Assembly (NCBI RefSeq): GCF_954871325.1
Contig: NC_088777.1
Coordinates: 37,859,366-37,923,365 of the forward strand
Length of the DNA: 64,000 nucleotides
Direction of reading: 5' to 3'
From: Gordionus sp. m RMFG-2023
Taxonomy: Eukaryota; Nematomorpha; Gordioida; Chordodea; Parachordodidae
Below are positions 21,840-33,600 of this stretch, one piece after another (the stretch's first letter is position 1; every line of letters begins with the position of its first letter). Position numbers and translations under genes: made by a program. Below the pieces are notes generated by a model. That model was not told where the DNA came from, did no database searches, and saw only the letters and a program-made list of their open reading frames with translations.

Positions 21840-21895
21840 CCTGGATGTATAACATTAGAACAATGTAAATAGAGTACTAATGAAATTAAAACATC

Positions 21896-22280
21896 GCATA
21901 AGAATGAAAACGTTTTATGAAATCTTCCTTCTTTTCAATTTTTTTTTCTTCTATATTTACGTTAAAATAAAATGCCGATGGAATTGTTTATTCAAAGATT
22001 TTTTCACGCATTTTTGAAATACAATATAAATTTTTGAGATGATTTTATAAAAATAAAAAATTTAAGGGGGGGGGGGGTATCAAAAAAGTTTTACAAAAAT
22101 GCATAATTTAATCAAATGAAATTTTTCATGGAACAAAAAATAATTTCTTAATCAACCTAAGATTAATTACAAAAACAGATTTTGCAGACCTCTAGGTTAA
22201 AAAGAGGTATTTTTATTACATATTAATACAAAAATCCAATAAAGAATATGTAGTAAATAAAAATTATAATTGCCAATCAT
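21896..22280. other. Gene-free; 3' side of the C1orf131-like gene, poly-G tract
   Basis: A run of twelve G lies at about 22066-22077 within otherwise AT-rich DNA. 'gattttgcagacctctagg' at 22177-22195 resembles an end of the TAGAG(A/G)TCTGCA MITE family. The 3' UTR of the minus-strand gene that ends at 22285 would lie here. Confidence 0.5.
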
Positions 22281-22284
22281 ATAT

Positions 22285-22915
22285 TTATGATTTAAATATG
22301 GATTTAAGATCATCTTTAGATAGTCTTTGTATACCATTTGAATATTTACCAATTTGGCCATCATCTTTGTTCTTAGACACAATTTTCTTGTTAATCCTTT
22401 GTTTAAAAAATAATACCATATAATATTCTATATTAATACCTCTTGTTTTTCTTTTTATTTAATGTGATTTTAATAAAACTATCTAAAAATTCAGTGTTTT
22501 TGTTATCTTCCACTAATTGTAGCTTTTTACATTTCAATTCTTTGTAATTTATATATTCATTTTTTGGAGCCTAAATAAATATTTCAAAATGGATTAAACA
22601 GAAATATTATACTTTGGCACCAAGTTTAATAAGCATATTCTGAGTAGCTTTACGTTTGGCATCTCCTTTCATATTTTTTATATTAAAACTCCTAATTTCA
22701 TGGTATAATTCATTAAGACTATGCCTATTGATTAAATTTTTAAATTGATCTGGTATATAATCATGTGTTTGAGGTTTTAGGCTGTGAGTCTTATTAAGAT
22801 ATTCTGAAAATATGGGTTCCTCTAAGGTATCTTCAAAATGTATAATTTCAGCTTCTCTATGCGGTTTAATAGGAGGAGCGAATTTAGGATTACATATTTT
22901 AATTTTGGATCTCAT
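22285..22915 (-). CDS. C1orf131: C1orf131/Faf1-like ribosome-assembly protein (DUF4602)
   Basis: Three exons read on the minus strand. Exon 1 is 22613-22915, from ATG to MLIKLGAK. A 42-bp intron (22571-22612, GTATAA...TTTAG) leads to exon 2 (22440-22570, APKNEYINYKELK ... KKKNKR). A 43-bp intron (22397-22439, GTATTA...AAAG) leads to exon 3 (22285-22396, KDDGQIGKYSNGIQRLSKDD..., stop). Phases match at both junctions, giving 181 residues. The run MLIKLGAKAPKNEYINYKEL and the GQIGKYxNGIxxLS tail correspond to IMLGAKPPKNSYVNYKVL and GQVGKFKNGTLILS of human C1orf131. That family is nuclear or nucleolar and works in small-subunit ribosome assembly (yeast Faf1). The protein is shorter than the human one (about 290), lacking part of the weakly conserved N-terminus, and an upstream exon cannot be excluded. 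It looks functional. Confidence 0.9.
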
Positions 22916-22919
22916 AAAA

Positions 22920-23515
22920 AATACTGAAGTCTTGTTAGAAATCCATGCCTATGACTTGACGTCTAAAATGTGACAGGCAATGCGAGAACACCTAATAGGA
23001 GAATTAGATAATCAGTGATTAATTGTTTAAAAATTTAGTGGGAGGTGGAGGGCTATAATTATTTATAAATATTATTAAAATATGATATATATTCGACATT
23101 TATATGGCCATTATTTATTTACAATCATACCTGTCTAAGGACACCTGTGGACAATGAACTTTCCCATTAGATAGTTGCCCTATCCATCAAGACTTTTTAG
23201 TTTTTTAAAGAAAACATTTTACCATCTTATATTTATAGCCTAACAAAAACCATTTTCAAATAATATATTTTTTTTTAATTAATCAAAAATGCGAGTTATA
23301 CAAAATAAGAATGTAAACATATATAAATTATTATAATATGGTTGTATACAATAAAAATGACATTTAATTATGTCTTATTTGGATTTGTGAATATCTAAAA
23401 CAGTTCCTTTAGAAATATTAAATCTTCTATCACATGCTCTTTAGATGATAATTTATTTTAATTAACGTTAACTCTTTATATTAATTTTATTTATTAATTT
23501 TGTTTTTTGACATAA
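22920..23515. other. Upstream region of the C1orf131-like gene, nothing else recognised
   Basis: The promoter would be here on the minus strand. The only non-AT-rich patch is 23130-23200 (cctgtctaaggacacctgtggacaatg), of unknown nature. Confidence 0.4.
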
Positions 23516-23516
23516 A

Positions 23517-23716
23517 TAGTGTTGTTAAAAAGCATGATTGGATCGATTTTAAATAACAAAATAACTATATGCAAGTCTAAAAATTTTGCTCATAGCGGGC
23601 AGAACTGCTTGGACATCTATTGACAAATCTCGATGCTAACATAACTTAATTTTAGTTAAAATTTTAATCAGTTCGTTTTGAAAAATCGACCCAAATTAGG
23701 CTTTTTAACAACACTA
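23517..23716. mobile_element. TAGTGTTG-family MITE, older copy
   Basis: It begins TAGTGTTGTTAAAAAGC and ends GGCTTTTTAACAACACTA, and the interior shares 'atgcaagtctaaaaattttgctcat' with the copies at 5.3 and 26.1 kb. The flanking 8 bp on the two sides do not match well, so the duplication has decayed. No coding sequence. Confidence 0.78.
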
Positions 23717-23877
23717 GAATATGTTTTAGATTAATATAAATAAATGAATACAACAAAAAATAACAAATACCCACTTTTTAAAGTAGACAGTTCTTAAATT
23801 TATTAAGGCATTTTTTTAATAGTAGTTTATATGAATTAGATTGCAATTTATAATTTTATAAATTAAGGGCTTGAAAT

Positions 23878-24000
23878 ACCAGGAACCAAAAATAAACAGG
23901 TTTGACCACCAGAATTTTCTTATGAGAAAGGGGGGGGGGATAAATTTTTTTGGAAACGAAGCCCCCAAACCCCTCTTAGCTGGTCCGTTGGCCATGTTTG
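23878..24000. repeat. Dispersed repeat end, partner at 4.4 kb
   Basis: accaggaaccaaaaataaac is shared with 4383-4402. A poly-G run and 'aacgaagcccccaaacccct' follow, the kind of GC-rich strip found at hAT MITE ends in this window. Confidence 0.45.
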
Positions 24001-24059
24001 AGTATTATCAATAAAATTATAAGCCTACCATCCAGGTTTATATAGAGCACACATTAATA

Positions 24060-24720
24060 CATTATTTCTATTCCAGAGATATTTGTTGTCTCATCAGCCA
24101 AGATTGAAAAGTAGGGTGATTTGTTGTTATTTGTAATAATTTTCTACATTACTAATTCATTTCAGGCATTGATGATTTCATTCTGTACTATTGGGCTCAA
24201 ATAGGTGGCATTTTTAGAAGAATTTAATAAATTATCTTTGAGTATAAGATCTCTAAAAGATCTATTTCGAAGAATAGCTCTAAGGTTTTCATCAATACTG
24301 TTATTATCATTATCAAGAAGGGCGATACCTTGGATTCCATACATCAGGATAGCGTCAATTATTGGCATTACTCTGTATTATATTCTTCAAGGCAAGTCCT
24401 TGTTTTCTCTATATAAGTTTTTCGAGTAATATCCATAGATTCTCCACCTATTACAGATCTCAAGGAATATATCTTGTTGTGAATCAATATGATACATATT
24501 ATTTTGATGGTTGTTGAAAATTTCAGTAGCGTCTTTTCATTTAGTAAATGGTGTTATTACTATGGTTTTTAATTTTTGTTGGACTCAACCAGTTGGACCA
24601 AATAACGCAATTCTTGCACAATGCACCATTAATGGTAATAGAAAATGCTGGTCAACTTGAGCCAACCATATAGAAACCTTAGTTTTTTTGTTGTAGTTTA
24701 ATAAATGGGAAAGTTATGTC
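24060..24720 (-). pseudogene. ZMYM1-like hAT transposase, N-terminal relic
   Basis: On the minus strand, NGALCKNCVIW (24600-24660), NNHQNNMYHIDS (about 24490), and the 68-codon frame 24162-24368 reading NLRAILRNRSFRDLILKDNL and then NATYLSPIVQNEII. These match in order the TTF-type zinc finger (GALCKxCVLF), the linker and the DUF4371 region (NATYxSPDIQNEII) of ZMYM1-like, hAT-derived proteins. There are several stops and shifts and no termini, so this is a dead fragment. A domesticated host gene is unlikely given the breaks. Confidence 0.65.
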
Positions 24721-25139
24721 TGGTGATCATGTAATGTATATTTTCCAAAATTTTTAATTTTTTCAGTAGTTTTATCATTCTTTAAGAAATTATATATATC
24801 CCATTGATGAAACCACAATATAATAATTTGTATAAATTTATTCTTCATTCTCATAAGAATAATTTGGCAAATCTAATCTCATAAATGTATAAAATACTAT
24901 GGATAAAACATTATTAAAATTATATTTTTAAATGGTTGTTTTATCAATAAAAATATTGTAAAAATCTGAAAAAAAATTTGTACTAATATTAAATATATTA
25001 TATTTTTAAAAAAAGGTCATAACATAGAGGAGATGTGGCATAAATGGTGTTTGAAGACTGACCACCTCTCTTTAACTTTTTGTCTACTGAACTAATATCT
25101 TCAAATTGATCAAAATGTTTATATTTATGATATTTACCT

Positions 25140-27680
25140 TAACTAATTTTTACGTGATACGTGATAAAAGCGTTTTCGCCCTCTGGTTGTGGATACAACA
25201 GAGCTACGCTAGGTTTTCCTCAAAAATCCATCAAACTGGATAGTTAATTAAGGGGAGAAAATGAGGAGCTCTTCACACGTATGTGGGCAAGCCGGGAGTA
25301 CTTGTACGCGCAACAGTCCGAGAACTGTTGTTTAAATGTATATAGGCTAAAAAGAATTGGGCAAAACAAAAGCCTATATCCAAGAACTGCAAAAATAATT
25401 TAATTACTTTAAGGGTGGGTGGTGGCTAATTTTAAGTTTAACATCTTAAGCCGTAATAATTACTATCAATAATTGAGAATGTGTTCATATCAATTGAAAA
25501 TCGAATTTATTCATGAAAATAAGAAAAAACTAATGGGTTTACCGCAAATAGTTTAAATAGGTGAATTCCAGTGAATAGGCAAAAACTAGTCAGTAATAGG
25601 TTTATGACAATCCAGCAACGAACACCTCACAACGAAGGTTTTTTTCCCCAGAAAAACAAAATACTCTACAAAGTGATAGATAGATTATATAGCGAAAAAG
25701 GTCTTTGATATTGATAAAGATATGAGAGAAATGAACTATGACGCAGAAATAGGAACCAGCTCCGTAAGTTTTAGGAAATAGAAAAGTGATTGTTGATCAG
25801 GATTAACAAAAGGCATTATGGCTTGATTGTTATAATATAGTCTATCACTCACGGAAAAACTCTATCAACAAACATAATTACAAACCTCGCCCCCCCCCCT
25901 GTCGAATAATTTATCCATAAATGAAATAACAAGTGGTCAAAAACTAAGGAAAAACAAAGCTCAGGGGCTAGATAATATCACAGCAGAAAATCCAAAAAAT
26001 TACACCTACAACAATATCTCGCTACCTATTTGCCCTCTTTCAATAAAATATGGGAGAGCGGAACTACTGCAGTGGGATTAGTGTTGTTAATTAAACGGCT
26101 CTTTTGAGCCGATTTTTAAAAACGGCTAACTCTATATTCTATCCTTAAAAATATTACGCAAGCCTGAAGATTTTGCTCATAGAAGGAACAGAGGTTTAGA
26201 CATATATTACCGAAATCTTGAAGCTTAGGCATAATATTTCTGGCTAAAGCCGATTTTTTAAAACGGCTAACTCAATACTTCTAGAAAAATATTACGCAAG
26301 CCTGAAGATTTTGCTCATTGAAGGAACAAAGGTCCATACATATATTATCGAAATCTTAAGGCTTAGGCTAAATTTTTCTGGCTAAAATAATGAGTTAGCC
26401 GTTTTTAAAAATCGGCTCAAAACGAGCCGTTTAACAACATTAAGTGGGATGGAACAAATCCTACCTAAGTAACTACCCAAAAAAACTAAGACCCAGAAAT
26501 TAAAGGGTTACTGAGCTATAACCATCACATCCTGTAGCATGGAAAAAACTTATTTTTTTTTGGTTCACTCAAAAAACCACAAGCATATCACCTACACCGA
26601 ATCTTTTCCCCCAAAAAATACATAAGTCTATACAGGCCAAAAAAAAATATATACTGGAGCCAAAATTAGTTCAGAAAAATAATCATGCAGAAAAGTAAGT
26701 ACAAACGCCCTTCTACTTCACATTTGTAAATTATAGCAGAGCTATTGATAAAGTTAACCATGCAGCTTCGTTGTCAGAAAAAGGGAAGACCCCAACATTT
26801 TCCAGATCCAGAAAACTACTAATACATGTTTGGATACTTCGAAATCAATGACGAAGAATATCCCCTACCTCCAAGGTAAAAAAGGGTAAATCAAGGCTAA
26901 ACTCTTGCCACTCCTAAATAATAACATAAAAGTAAAAACAAAAGAGAAACACTGGGAACGACCGATGTATTATATGTAGACTCAATTAAGATGTAATGTT
27001 TTGAAAAAGAAAAAAGTTAAAGACTTTAAATCTAGTTAACTATCAATAATAAAGAAAAATAATAAAATGAATAAAAAAACAGTTTTCCTCCTTATTTTTC
27101 CCAAGAAAACATGTAACCACTTCAAAAACTTATAGTTAGAACGAGGTAAATGTAGTCGCAATGTACGTAGGGAACATACTTAATAATAAAAGTAGTTGCA
27201 AATAAGAAGAAAAATAAGAATACAAAGGCGAGTGGAAACTTTTAAACGTATATAAAAAGTATGGAAGATAAGAGAGAAATCGGTATTTTCTAGATTGAGG
27301 GCACATCCACAATTCATATATTAGTCTATGGAGGGGACGGACATGTTAGAGAGACCAAAAAAACTGGGGAAGAAAAAAAATAAAATAAATAGAAATAGAA
27401 ATAGATGACAATAAACAAATGTCTCATAAACAAAAGAGGATATCTCTAAAAACATTTCGAACTCAAAAACTATGGAAAAATACAAAACATACCCAAAACT
27501 AACTATTAAAAAGAGCCGAAGATTAATTCTAGCCCACACAAGGAACACAAATCACAAACTATTTCCCAAATGCCATTAATATATCTTAACACATATAATG
27601 GGAAAAGTATAGAAGTACAACAACACCTAAGACATTGTATATGTAATGTATGTAATTAAAAATATGGGATGGACCGATTT
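25140..27680 (+). pseudogene. LINE (non-LTR retrotransposon) relic, plus strand
   Basis: Decayed reverse-transcriptase words appear in order. TSGQKLRKNKAQGLDNITAE (about 25929-25990) is the K-x-GKAPGLDNI region. At about 26446-26530 VGWNKSYLSNYPKK is the WxxSxLxPIPKK region. At about 26710-26765 FVNYSRAIDKVNHAA is the palm DF-x-AFDxVNH with the Asp kept. A GC-richer upstream strip (25150-25330) may be the 5' end. Many stops and shifts. A MITE (26079-26442) sits between the first two motifs. The clade cannot be fixed; RTE-like is possible. Confidence 0.65.
26079..26442. mobile_element. TAGTGTTG-family hAT MITE, 364 bp
   Basis: It begins TAGTGTTGTTAATTAAACGG and ends GCCGTTTAACAACATTA, with AGTGGGAT at 26071-26078 and 26443-26450. 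Inside, the segment 'aaaacggctaactc... attacgcaagcctgaagatt' occurs twice (about 26116-26230 and 26255-26350). The element thus carries an internal duplication that makes it longer than the ~200-bp copies at 5.3 and 23.5 kb. It is inserted in LINE reverse-transcriptase sequence. Confidence 0.92.
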
Positions 27681-27859
27681 AAATTAGTACATTAAGTCAA
27701 TAAGATAAATAAAAGCTAATGTCAGTGAAGCAAGTGATTCACAGAAAAGGTGAAAGACAAAGTGAGGAAGTAAATTGAGAAATGAAGAGATTAAATAACA
27801 TGAAATCCAGAAATTAAAAAATAAAAAAAAAAATTATGAGAGATTTAGGTAGTTCGATT

Positions 27860-30690
27860 TAATTTTTTGTAATTTCTTTATAGATTTTTTGTTTTTATTT
27901 AGCCTTAGGAACTCTTTCAAATTTAAGTTTAGATCCATTATGTCCTTCAAGGCTCTGTAGAACCATAATGTCTTATATTTGCAATATGTTTTCCCATTAA
28001 AGGAGTATAACTAATTAATGGCATCAATAACGAGGCTATTGTTACTATGGTTTCTCAAAATATGGGCAAAGAAAGTAAGACGCTTCTTTTTTAAAGACAA
28101 GTGAACTTGCTGATGGTTAGACATCTTCCAAAGGTTTTCATTCGAGATAATATTAGGGTAGAAAATTCCATTTATAATTCTTAGACATTTATTTACAAAC
28201 GTTTGTAATTTCCTAGTTTCGGTCTTGGTAATCTCCCATGTATCACCGGCATAAAAGAGAATCGGGATGATGGTTGAGTTGAAAATACGGAGTCTTGTGA
28301 AAACGGATATCTCTCTAGCTTTCCACAGTTTAAAAAATTTATAAAAAGCCGCCCTAACATTTTGTATACGGATTTTTAGTTCCTCTTTACAACGACCTTT
28401 ATTGTCAATGGTTACACCTAGATTTTTAAAGGATTTCACCACCTTAACCAACTTTCCCCCAACCACCAAGTTATTCAGAAGAGGCGCCTGAGACGAGGGC
28501 ATTATCACTGTTTTATCAAAGTTTATATCCAAGCCAAAGACTAAAGGAGTTCAATATAAAGATCAAATTTTGGGTTTCTTCCAAACTTTTTGTTAATCAG
28601 ATACTATGTCATCAGTCATAACATATAACCCTATTTTCTAAGAAGCACGACTGACTGGACCTTAATTCTAAGAGATTCGCAGTAGCAAGCGTATCTACTA
28701 GGATTTTATTTATGAGTATATTAAACAATAGCGGGGAAAGAACACACCCTTGTTTTACCCCTTTTTTGTCCTAAAAGATGGAGAAACCTTATTATTGATT
28801 TTTAAGGAGGCAAAAAGACTACTATGTGTTTTAAGGATCCTTATAATATTAGAGTCAATGCCACATTCGGTTAAAATCTTCCATAGCGCATCATGGTTAA
28901 CATTATCAAAAGCACGTTTAAAGTCGATAAAAATAAAGTAAAAAGGCAATTTATACTTCTCACATTTCTGCATTATAATCTTTAAAGCTTTTATTGGTTC
29001 GTTTATATTTCTACTTGGACGGTAAGCACAAATGTATATAGATAAAAGGTTTGGTGTAGAGGAAAGAATGCGGTTTTTTAAAAGAACCATAACAACTTTT
29101 GATACAATAGGCGTGAGAGCGATGGCTCTATAATCCTTGAATTTAGATGGATTTGGAATTTTCGGGAAGTTGCAAAAGATAGTCCTATTCCAATCCGCCG
29201 GCATCATTCCAATAAACCATATCTTGTTAAACAAAGGCAGTTAGAACCGAGAGATTGCTAAGGGAGCTGCTTTCAGATGTTCTCCTATAATGTTATCCGT
29301 ACCCGGAGATTTAATATTCCTAAGCTTCTTAATAGCTGTCACAATTTCAGCCAATGAAAAGTTTGCGTCCAATTGTCCAACACTTTGACTAGTGGATGGG
29401 ATTAAGGTAGGCTTCCTAGAATCAAAGACTCCCATATAGTGATACAGCCATAACGCCATCTGTTCGTCGGGGTCAGTAATTAACTTATTATTATCCAGCC
29501 ATATAGTTGGAAGTGTCTTGAACACTTTGGCTTTACAAAAGTAATTTAGTTTCTTGTAGGCATCGAAAGTTCTATTCTCCCTCAAAGGCTTTTTTAGCAA
29601 TAAAAATCCTTCTATCTCTCCTTAGGAGTCTATGAATTTAGGTTCATAAGTGACCATCGCGCTCCCTTGTAGCTTGAGTTGAGCTATCATACGAATGGTG
29701 TCATCTGATAGCCATTCCTGTCTTGGTGGAGAATTGTTGATGTTAGGGAGATGGTTGCAGGCATCAAACAGGTTGTTTTTGAAAGACGCCCAACATTCCT
29801 AAACAGACTGAGACTCCGATGAGGATAGGAAAGTTGCCTCCCTATCATTTAAGATTAGATCCAGCTGTAGCTTGACTGCAGGACGTTGCAGGTGTGTTGC
29901 ATTCCTTTTCCGGGAAAGGTATCTAGGCTGGGGTTGGAGAGAAGGACGCCGAGAGTTTCCCTATAAATTTCTCACAGTAATACTAGCTCTGATTAAGTTA
30001 TGATCAGAAATATTAATATTAGGTATTGCTTTTACATCAAAGAACCAGCTATGAATGTTAGAGATGATAAAATCGATCTGAGATTTGGTATTATTTCTTC
30101 TGAAGGTTAGGGTGTTAGATTCGCTGTTGGAAAAGAAAGTATTTTCAACCTTGATATACTCCTGCACATCTCCAATATCTTCCTACTGTCATCACTGTTT
30201 AATTGAGAGAGAGCTGCATTCCCAATTACCCCATCTCTAATAAAGGAGTCATCTTTTCCGATCATAGTATTCAAGTCCCCAAGGATTATCAAATTACGAC
30301 TCCTAGGAAGAGAGTTAACAATGTTTTCGAGGTCATCAAAGAATGGGAGACGTTCGTTTCTTCTAGGCGAGGCTTAAACATTAATTAAGATTGTTTGTCT
30401 GAAGAAGGTATTCAGGTATAGCAAACCGCATCTCTCTGAAATGGGCACAAATTTATCCACGTAGCATAATCTTTTGCTGATAAAGAAAGCAACCTCCGAC
30501 CAATTATTGGAAGTGGGGCCAGAACTATACATTACAAAGTTATCAAATGTGGCCATATTATTATCTTTTAAGTGGGTCTCCTGTATCGCGATCACATCCA
30601 TTTTTTCGTCGGCCATGAGTCTTAGAAAATTACTCATTAAACCATTAATATTAAGCGGGGACATGAGAAAATTTCCTTTCAAACCGGGCG
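27860..30690 (-). pseudogene. LINE relic with AP endonuclease and reverse transcriptase, minus strand
   Basis: Reading down the minus strand, the endonuclease part (30682-29961) has LNINGL, DVIAIQETHLKD, IILGDLNTMIGKDD, and then IDFIISNI with ISDHNLI, the usual APE order ending in SDH. Reverse transcriptase (29600-28750) has KLRNIKSPGTDNI, FKDYRAIALTPIVSKV, FIFIDFKRAFDNVNHDALW and TKKGVKQGC near 28760. The post-RT part (28532-28011) has NFDKT, KNLGVTID, LFYAGDTWEITKTE and KKRLTFFAHILRNH, like the C-terminal segment of RTE-type and related LINEs. Several stops and shifts separate the pieces, so it is dead, but all main domains are still legible. The 3' end lies near the A-rich strip at 27820. 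Confidence 0.85.
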
Positions 30691-30699
30691 CTAACAGAT

Positions 30700-33600
30700 A
30701 TCAGATATATACACAAATATATATACAAATATTATATAACATGATTTATTACAAGTGGTCATAATGCAGATATTATACTTACTGTTCTGTTTAAATTGAA
30801 AAAGGAAGAAAAAAATTGACAAGGATGTCTAACCCATCCTGGAAGAGAAAGAGTAGAAACAGGGTGAGGTAATTCAAAAGCAATGCTGATGCAAGGAGGA
30901 AAAAAGTGATTGTGGGTTTATCAGTTTTAAAGCAAGGATTCTTATTTACCTTAAAAAGAAAAAGAATAGTGTAAAGGAAATTTCTTAGAGCCAATCGAAA
31001 AAAAATAAATAAATAAAATTATGAAAGAGTTTCCTAGGACTAATTTAATATAAAAGAAACCTACATTTTGGAAGAAAAGATGAGGCCACCTAAAAAACTT
31101 CAAAAATAGAGAAAAACAAATAAAAACGAAATGAAAAGATAAAGATAATTTAATAAAGAAAAATAAAATAAAATAAAATAAAATTTAAAACTGTATAGAG
31201 AAATATTTACCTCCATATCTCTGTGCACACTTGGAAACCGAGTTGACATAGACATTATAATGGAAAAAAATTTAAAAGACAAAATAAATAGACAAAATAA
31301 ATAAGTAAAATAAAATAAAAGAAAAAATAAAAAGATCAGTATGGCTGCCAGTAAAACGAAAAAGGGCTATTATGGAAATTATATATTATTACTATTGTTC
31401 TTTGGAGACTAACAGTAAAGGAATTAACTAAGATTTAGGAGAGGGGCATTATTAAAAGAAAGAGTAGGCCACGGAGAAAAGAGACTTACTAAGAACTATG
31501 TTTGAAACCTAGTAGGATGTGATTTATCGTCAATAGAAATAGGAACCATATACGGGGAAGTTTAGGAACCATATACGGGGAAAATATGGCAAGTACAGAA
31601 TAGATATATCTTTTATACTACTAGAAACATTTGGGCGGGAGTCATAAAAATTTTAGCGAGTGGGAAAAAAGCTTATAGCGATTACAGGAAACTACTAGAA
31701 ACATATTTGGGAGGGAGTCATAAAAATATTAGCGAGTAGGAGAAAAGCTAATGGCAATTATAGGAAAATATTTGTTGGGGAAATAGGCCTTTTATGGGAC
31801 ATTTTACAATGACTACTTTGAATATATTATATCAACTGTGAAATAACAAGCACATAAGGATTTGGTTTAAATAATTAGTCATATATCATTTATGCTAGTA
31901 AGATAAAAGTAGATCAAAAAGGTAAAAAGCAGTAAAATTTAAATAAGATAGATGAAAGCAAAAAGTCGTATTTTACAAATCTTCTGTAAGTTACCAAGTT
32001 CTGTAGAAATGATTTAATAATTTTCAAAAAAAATTGGCTCATACTATAAATTACCAAGTGCTATATAATTGATTTGATAATTTTCAAAATAATTGGCTTC
32101 TGAAAACCTTTCAATGCAATAAAAATAGTTAATTTCTAAAAACTTTACAATAACATAAGATAAAAGTAGATTTCAAAACTAATGATAAGCATAATTAGTA
32201 TATTACATATGATCTACCTTGTGTATATGTAAATCGCGTTTATCTACCAAATGTATAGTGAAAGGAAGTCACCTCGTACTTTGCTTCATGAAGCTAGAGG
32301 GCAGAGGAAAAATAATGATGTACAATAAAACCAAACGCAAGGGATATATAATACAAAGGATGTGGTCAAAAGTAAAATATCGATCATACACTATAATATT
32401 TAGGACAGAGTGCAAATCAACCTTACACGATGATATAGATAGCCGGCTATAAGGCAATATATTATATGAAGGGTAGTAGAAGGGTAATTTCATGTGTAGG
32501 AAAGTCTATATTACTACCCCAAACAATAATACAAATTATATTTGGTTACTTAATGGTATAAAAATAATGGCATAAAAATACGATATATGGATGGCTAGAG
32601 GCCTTAAATTGGGGTTGCTAAAATAAAGATCCGGTATCAGCAAGTGAAACATTTGTGGACAAGAAATAATAGACGATGAAAATAAAATAAAAGAATTTTT
32701 CCAATAATGTAAAATTTACTTCCATATCGGTGTACTTGCTTGAGTGTTAGATTTGGCGTGATAAGGAAATTTTAAAAATTAACAAACTACTACAAGAATA
32801 TAAGGATAAAATAATGACCACACGCGTATTTACAATTTAAATTAGAGAATTTAGAGAAAAAGAATTACTAAGTAAAAAATCGAAATGAAAAATTGATTAT
32901 TTATTAAAGCTAATAACATGACGAAATGAAAAGTGATAACTAGAGAAAAAGAACTAGGTGGGATTTCTTAAAAAGAAAGGAAAGACTACAAGAAACAAAA
33001 CTATAATATTTATTATAAGAAAAATACGGAAACAAGAAAAGGAACATAATAAAACGAGAAAGAGATAAAAAGATAAAGGAAAAAAAAATGAAAAGGAACA
33101 TAATCAGACAAGAGATAAGAAATATATATTACATAACAAAGCAAGGAGGAACAAAATGAGACAAGGAGTAAAAGATGAAAGGAAATATATACTTTTCATA
33201 AACAGAAAAACATAAATCAAATATAAATCACCGGTTGCTTAAAAAAAAGAGAAGATTTTGAAGGAAAACATAGTCGTCAAAAAGAAATTAAAAAATAAAG
33301 ATTTTGAAGGAAAACATAGGCGTCAAAAGAAAGTAAAGAACTTTATTACAAAAAGTCAAGAAAAGATATAAAGTTAGGTGATAGCTATAATTAGAAGAAT
33401 CTATGTAATTGTTTAAAAAAAATAAAATAATAATATTCGTGATAGCTGAAAGAATATTAATATTATCTAAAATGCTGAAAGTATTAAAAATATAAAAGGA
33501 AAAATGTTATACACTGGCATTTATTTATGTATAATAATAATTTTTGAGAAGGAGTTTAATTTCTATTAGAGTTGGTATATTCAAGAACTTATCTAGAAGA

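Larger units (their letters stand above)
10770..21895 (+). mobile_element. Old Ty3/gypsy copy, split by two later insertions
   Basis: Three separated blocks belong together by order and orientation. Block one (about 10800-11246) has a gag zinc knuckle (CYNCQ, FAKYC) and protease-like sequence. Block two (19148-19741) is the front of reverse transcriptase (RPKSHPERRVPFPL, RICVDFKVTL, then the fingers/palm) up to the YLDD region. Block three (21848-21895) is a short remnant. The gaps are filled exactly by the Tc1/mariner-type element at 11249-19145 and the hAT element at 19750-21839. RNase H, integrase and LTRs were not found. It is heavily broken and the oldest layer of the stack. Confidence 0.8.

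Noticed and set aside
27321-27548. Phe-rich 75-codon minus frame
   Set aside because: Antisense of purine-rich LINE relic; the hydrophobic composition comes from A/G-rich codons read backwards.
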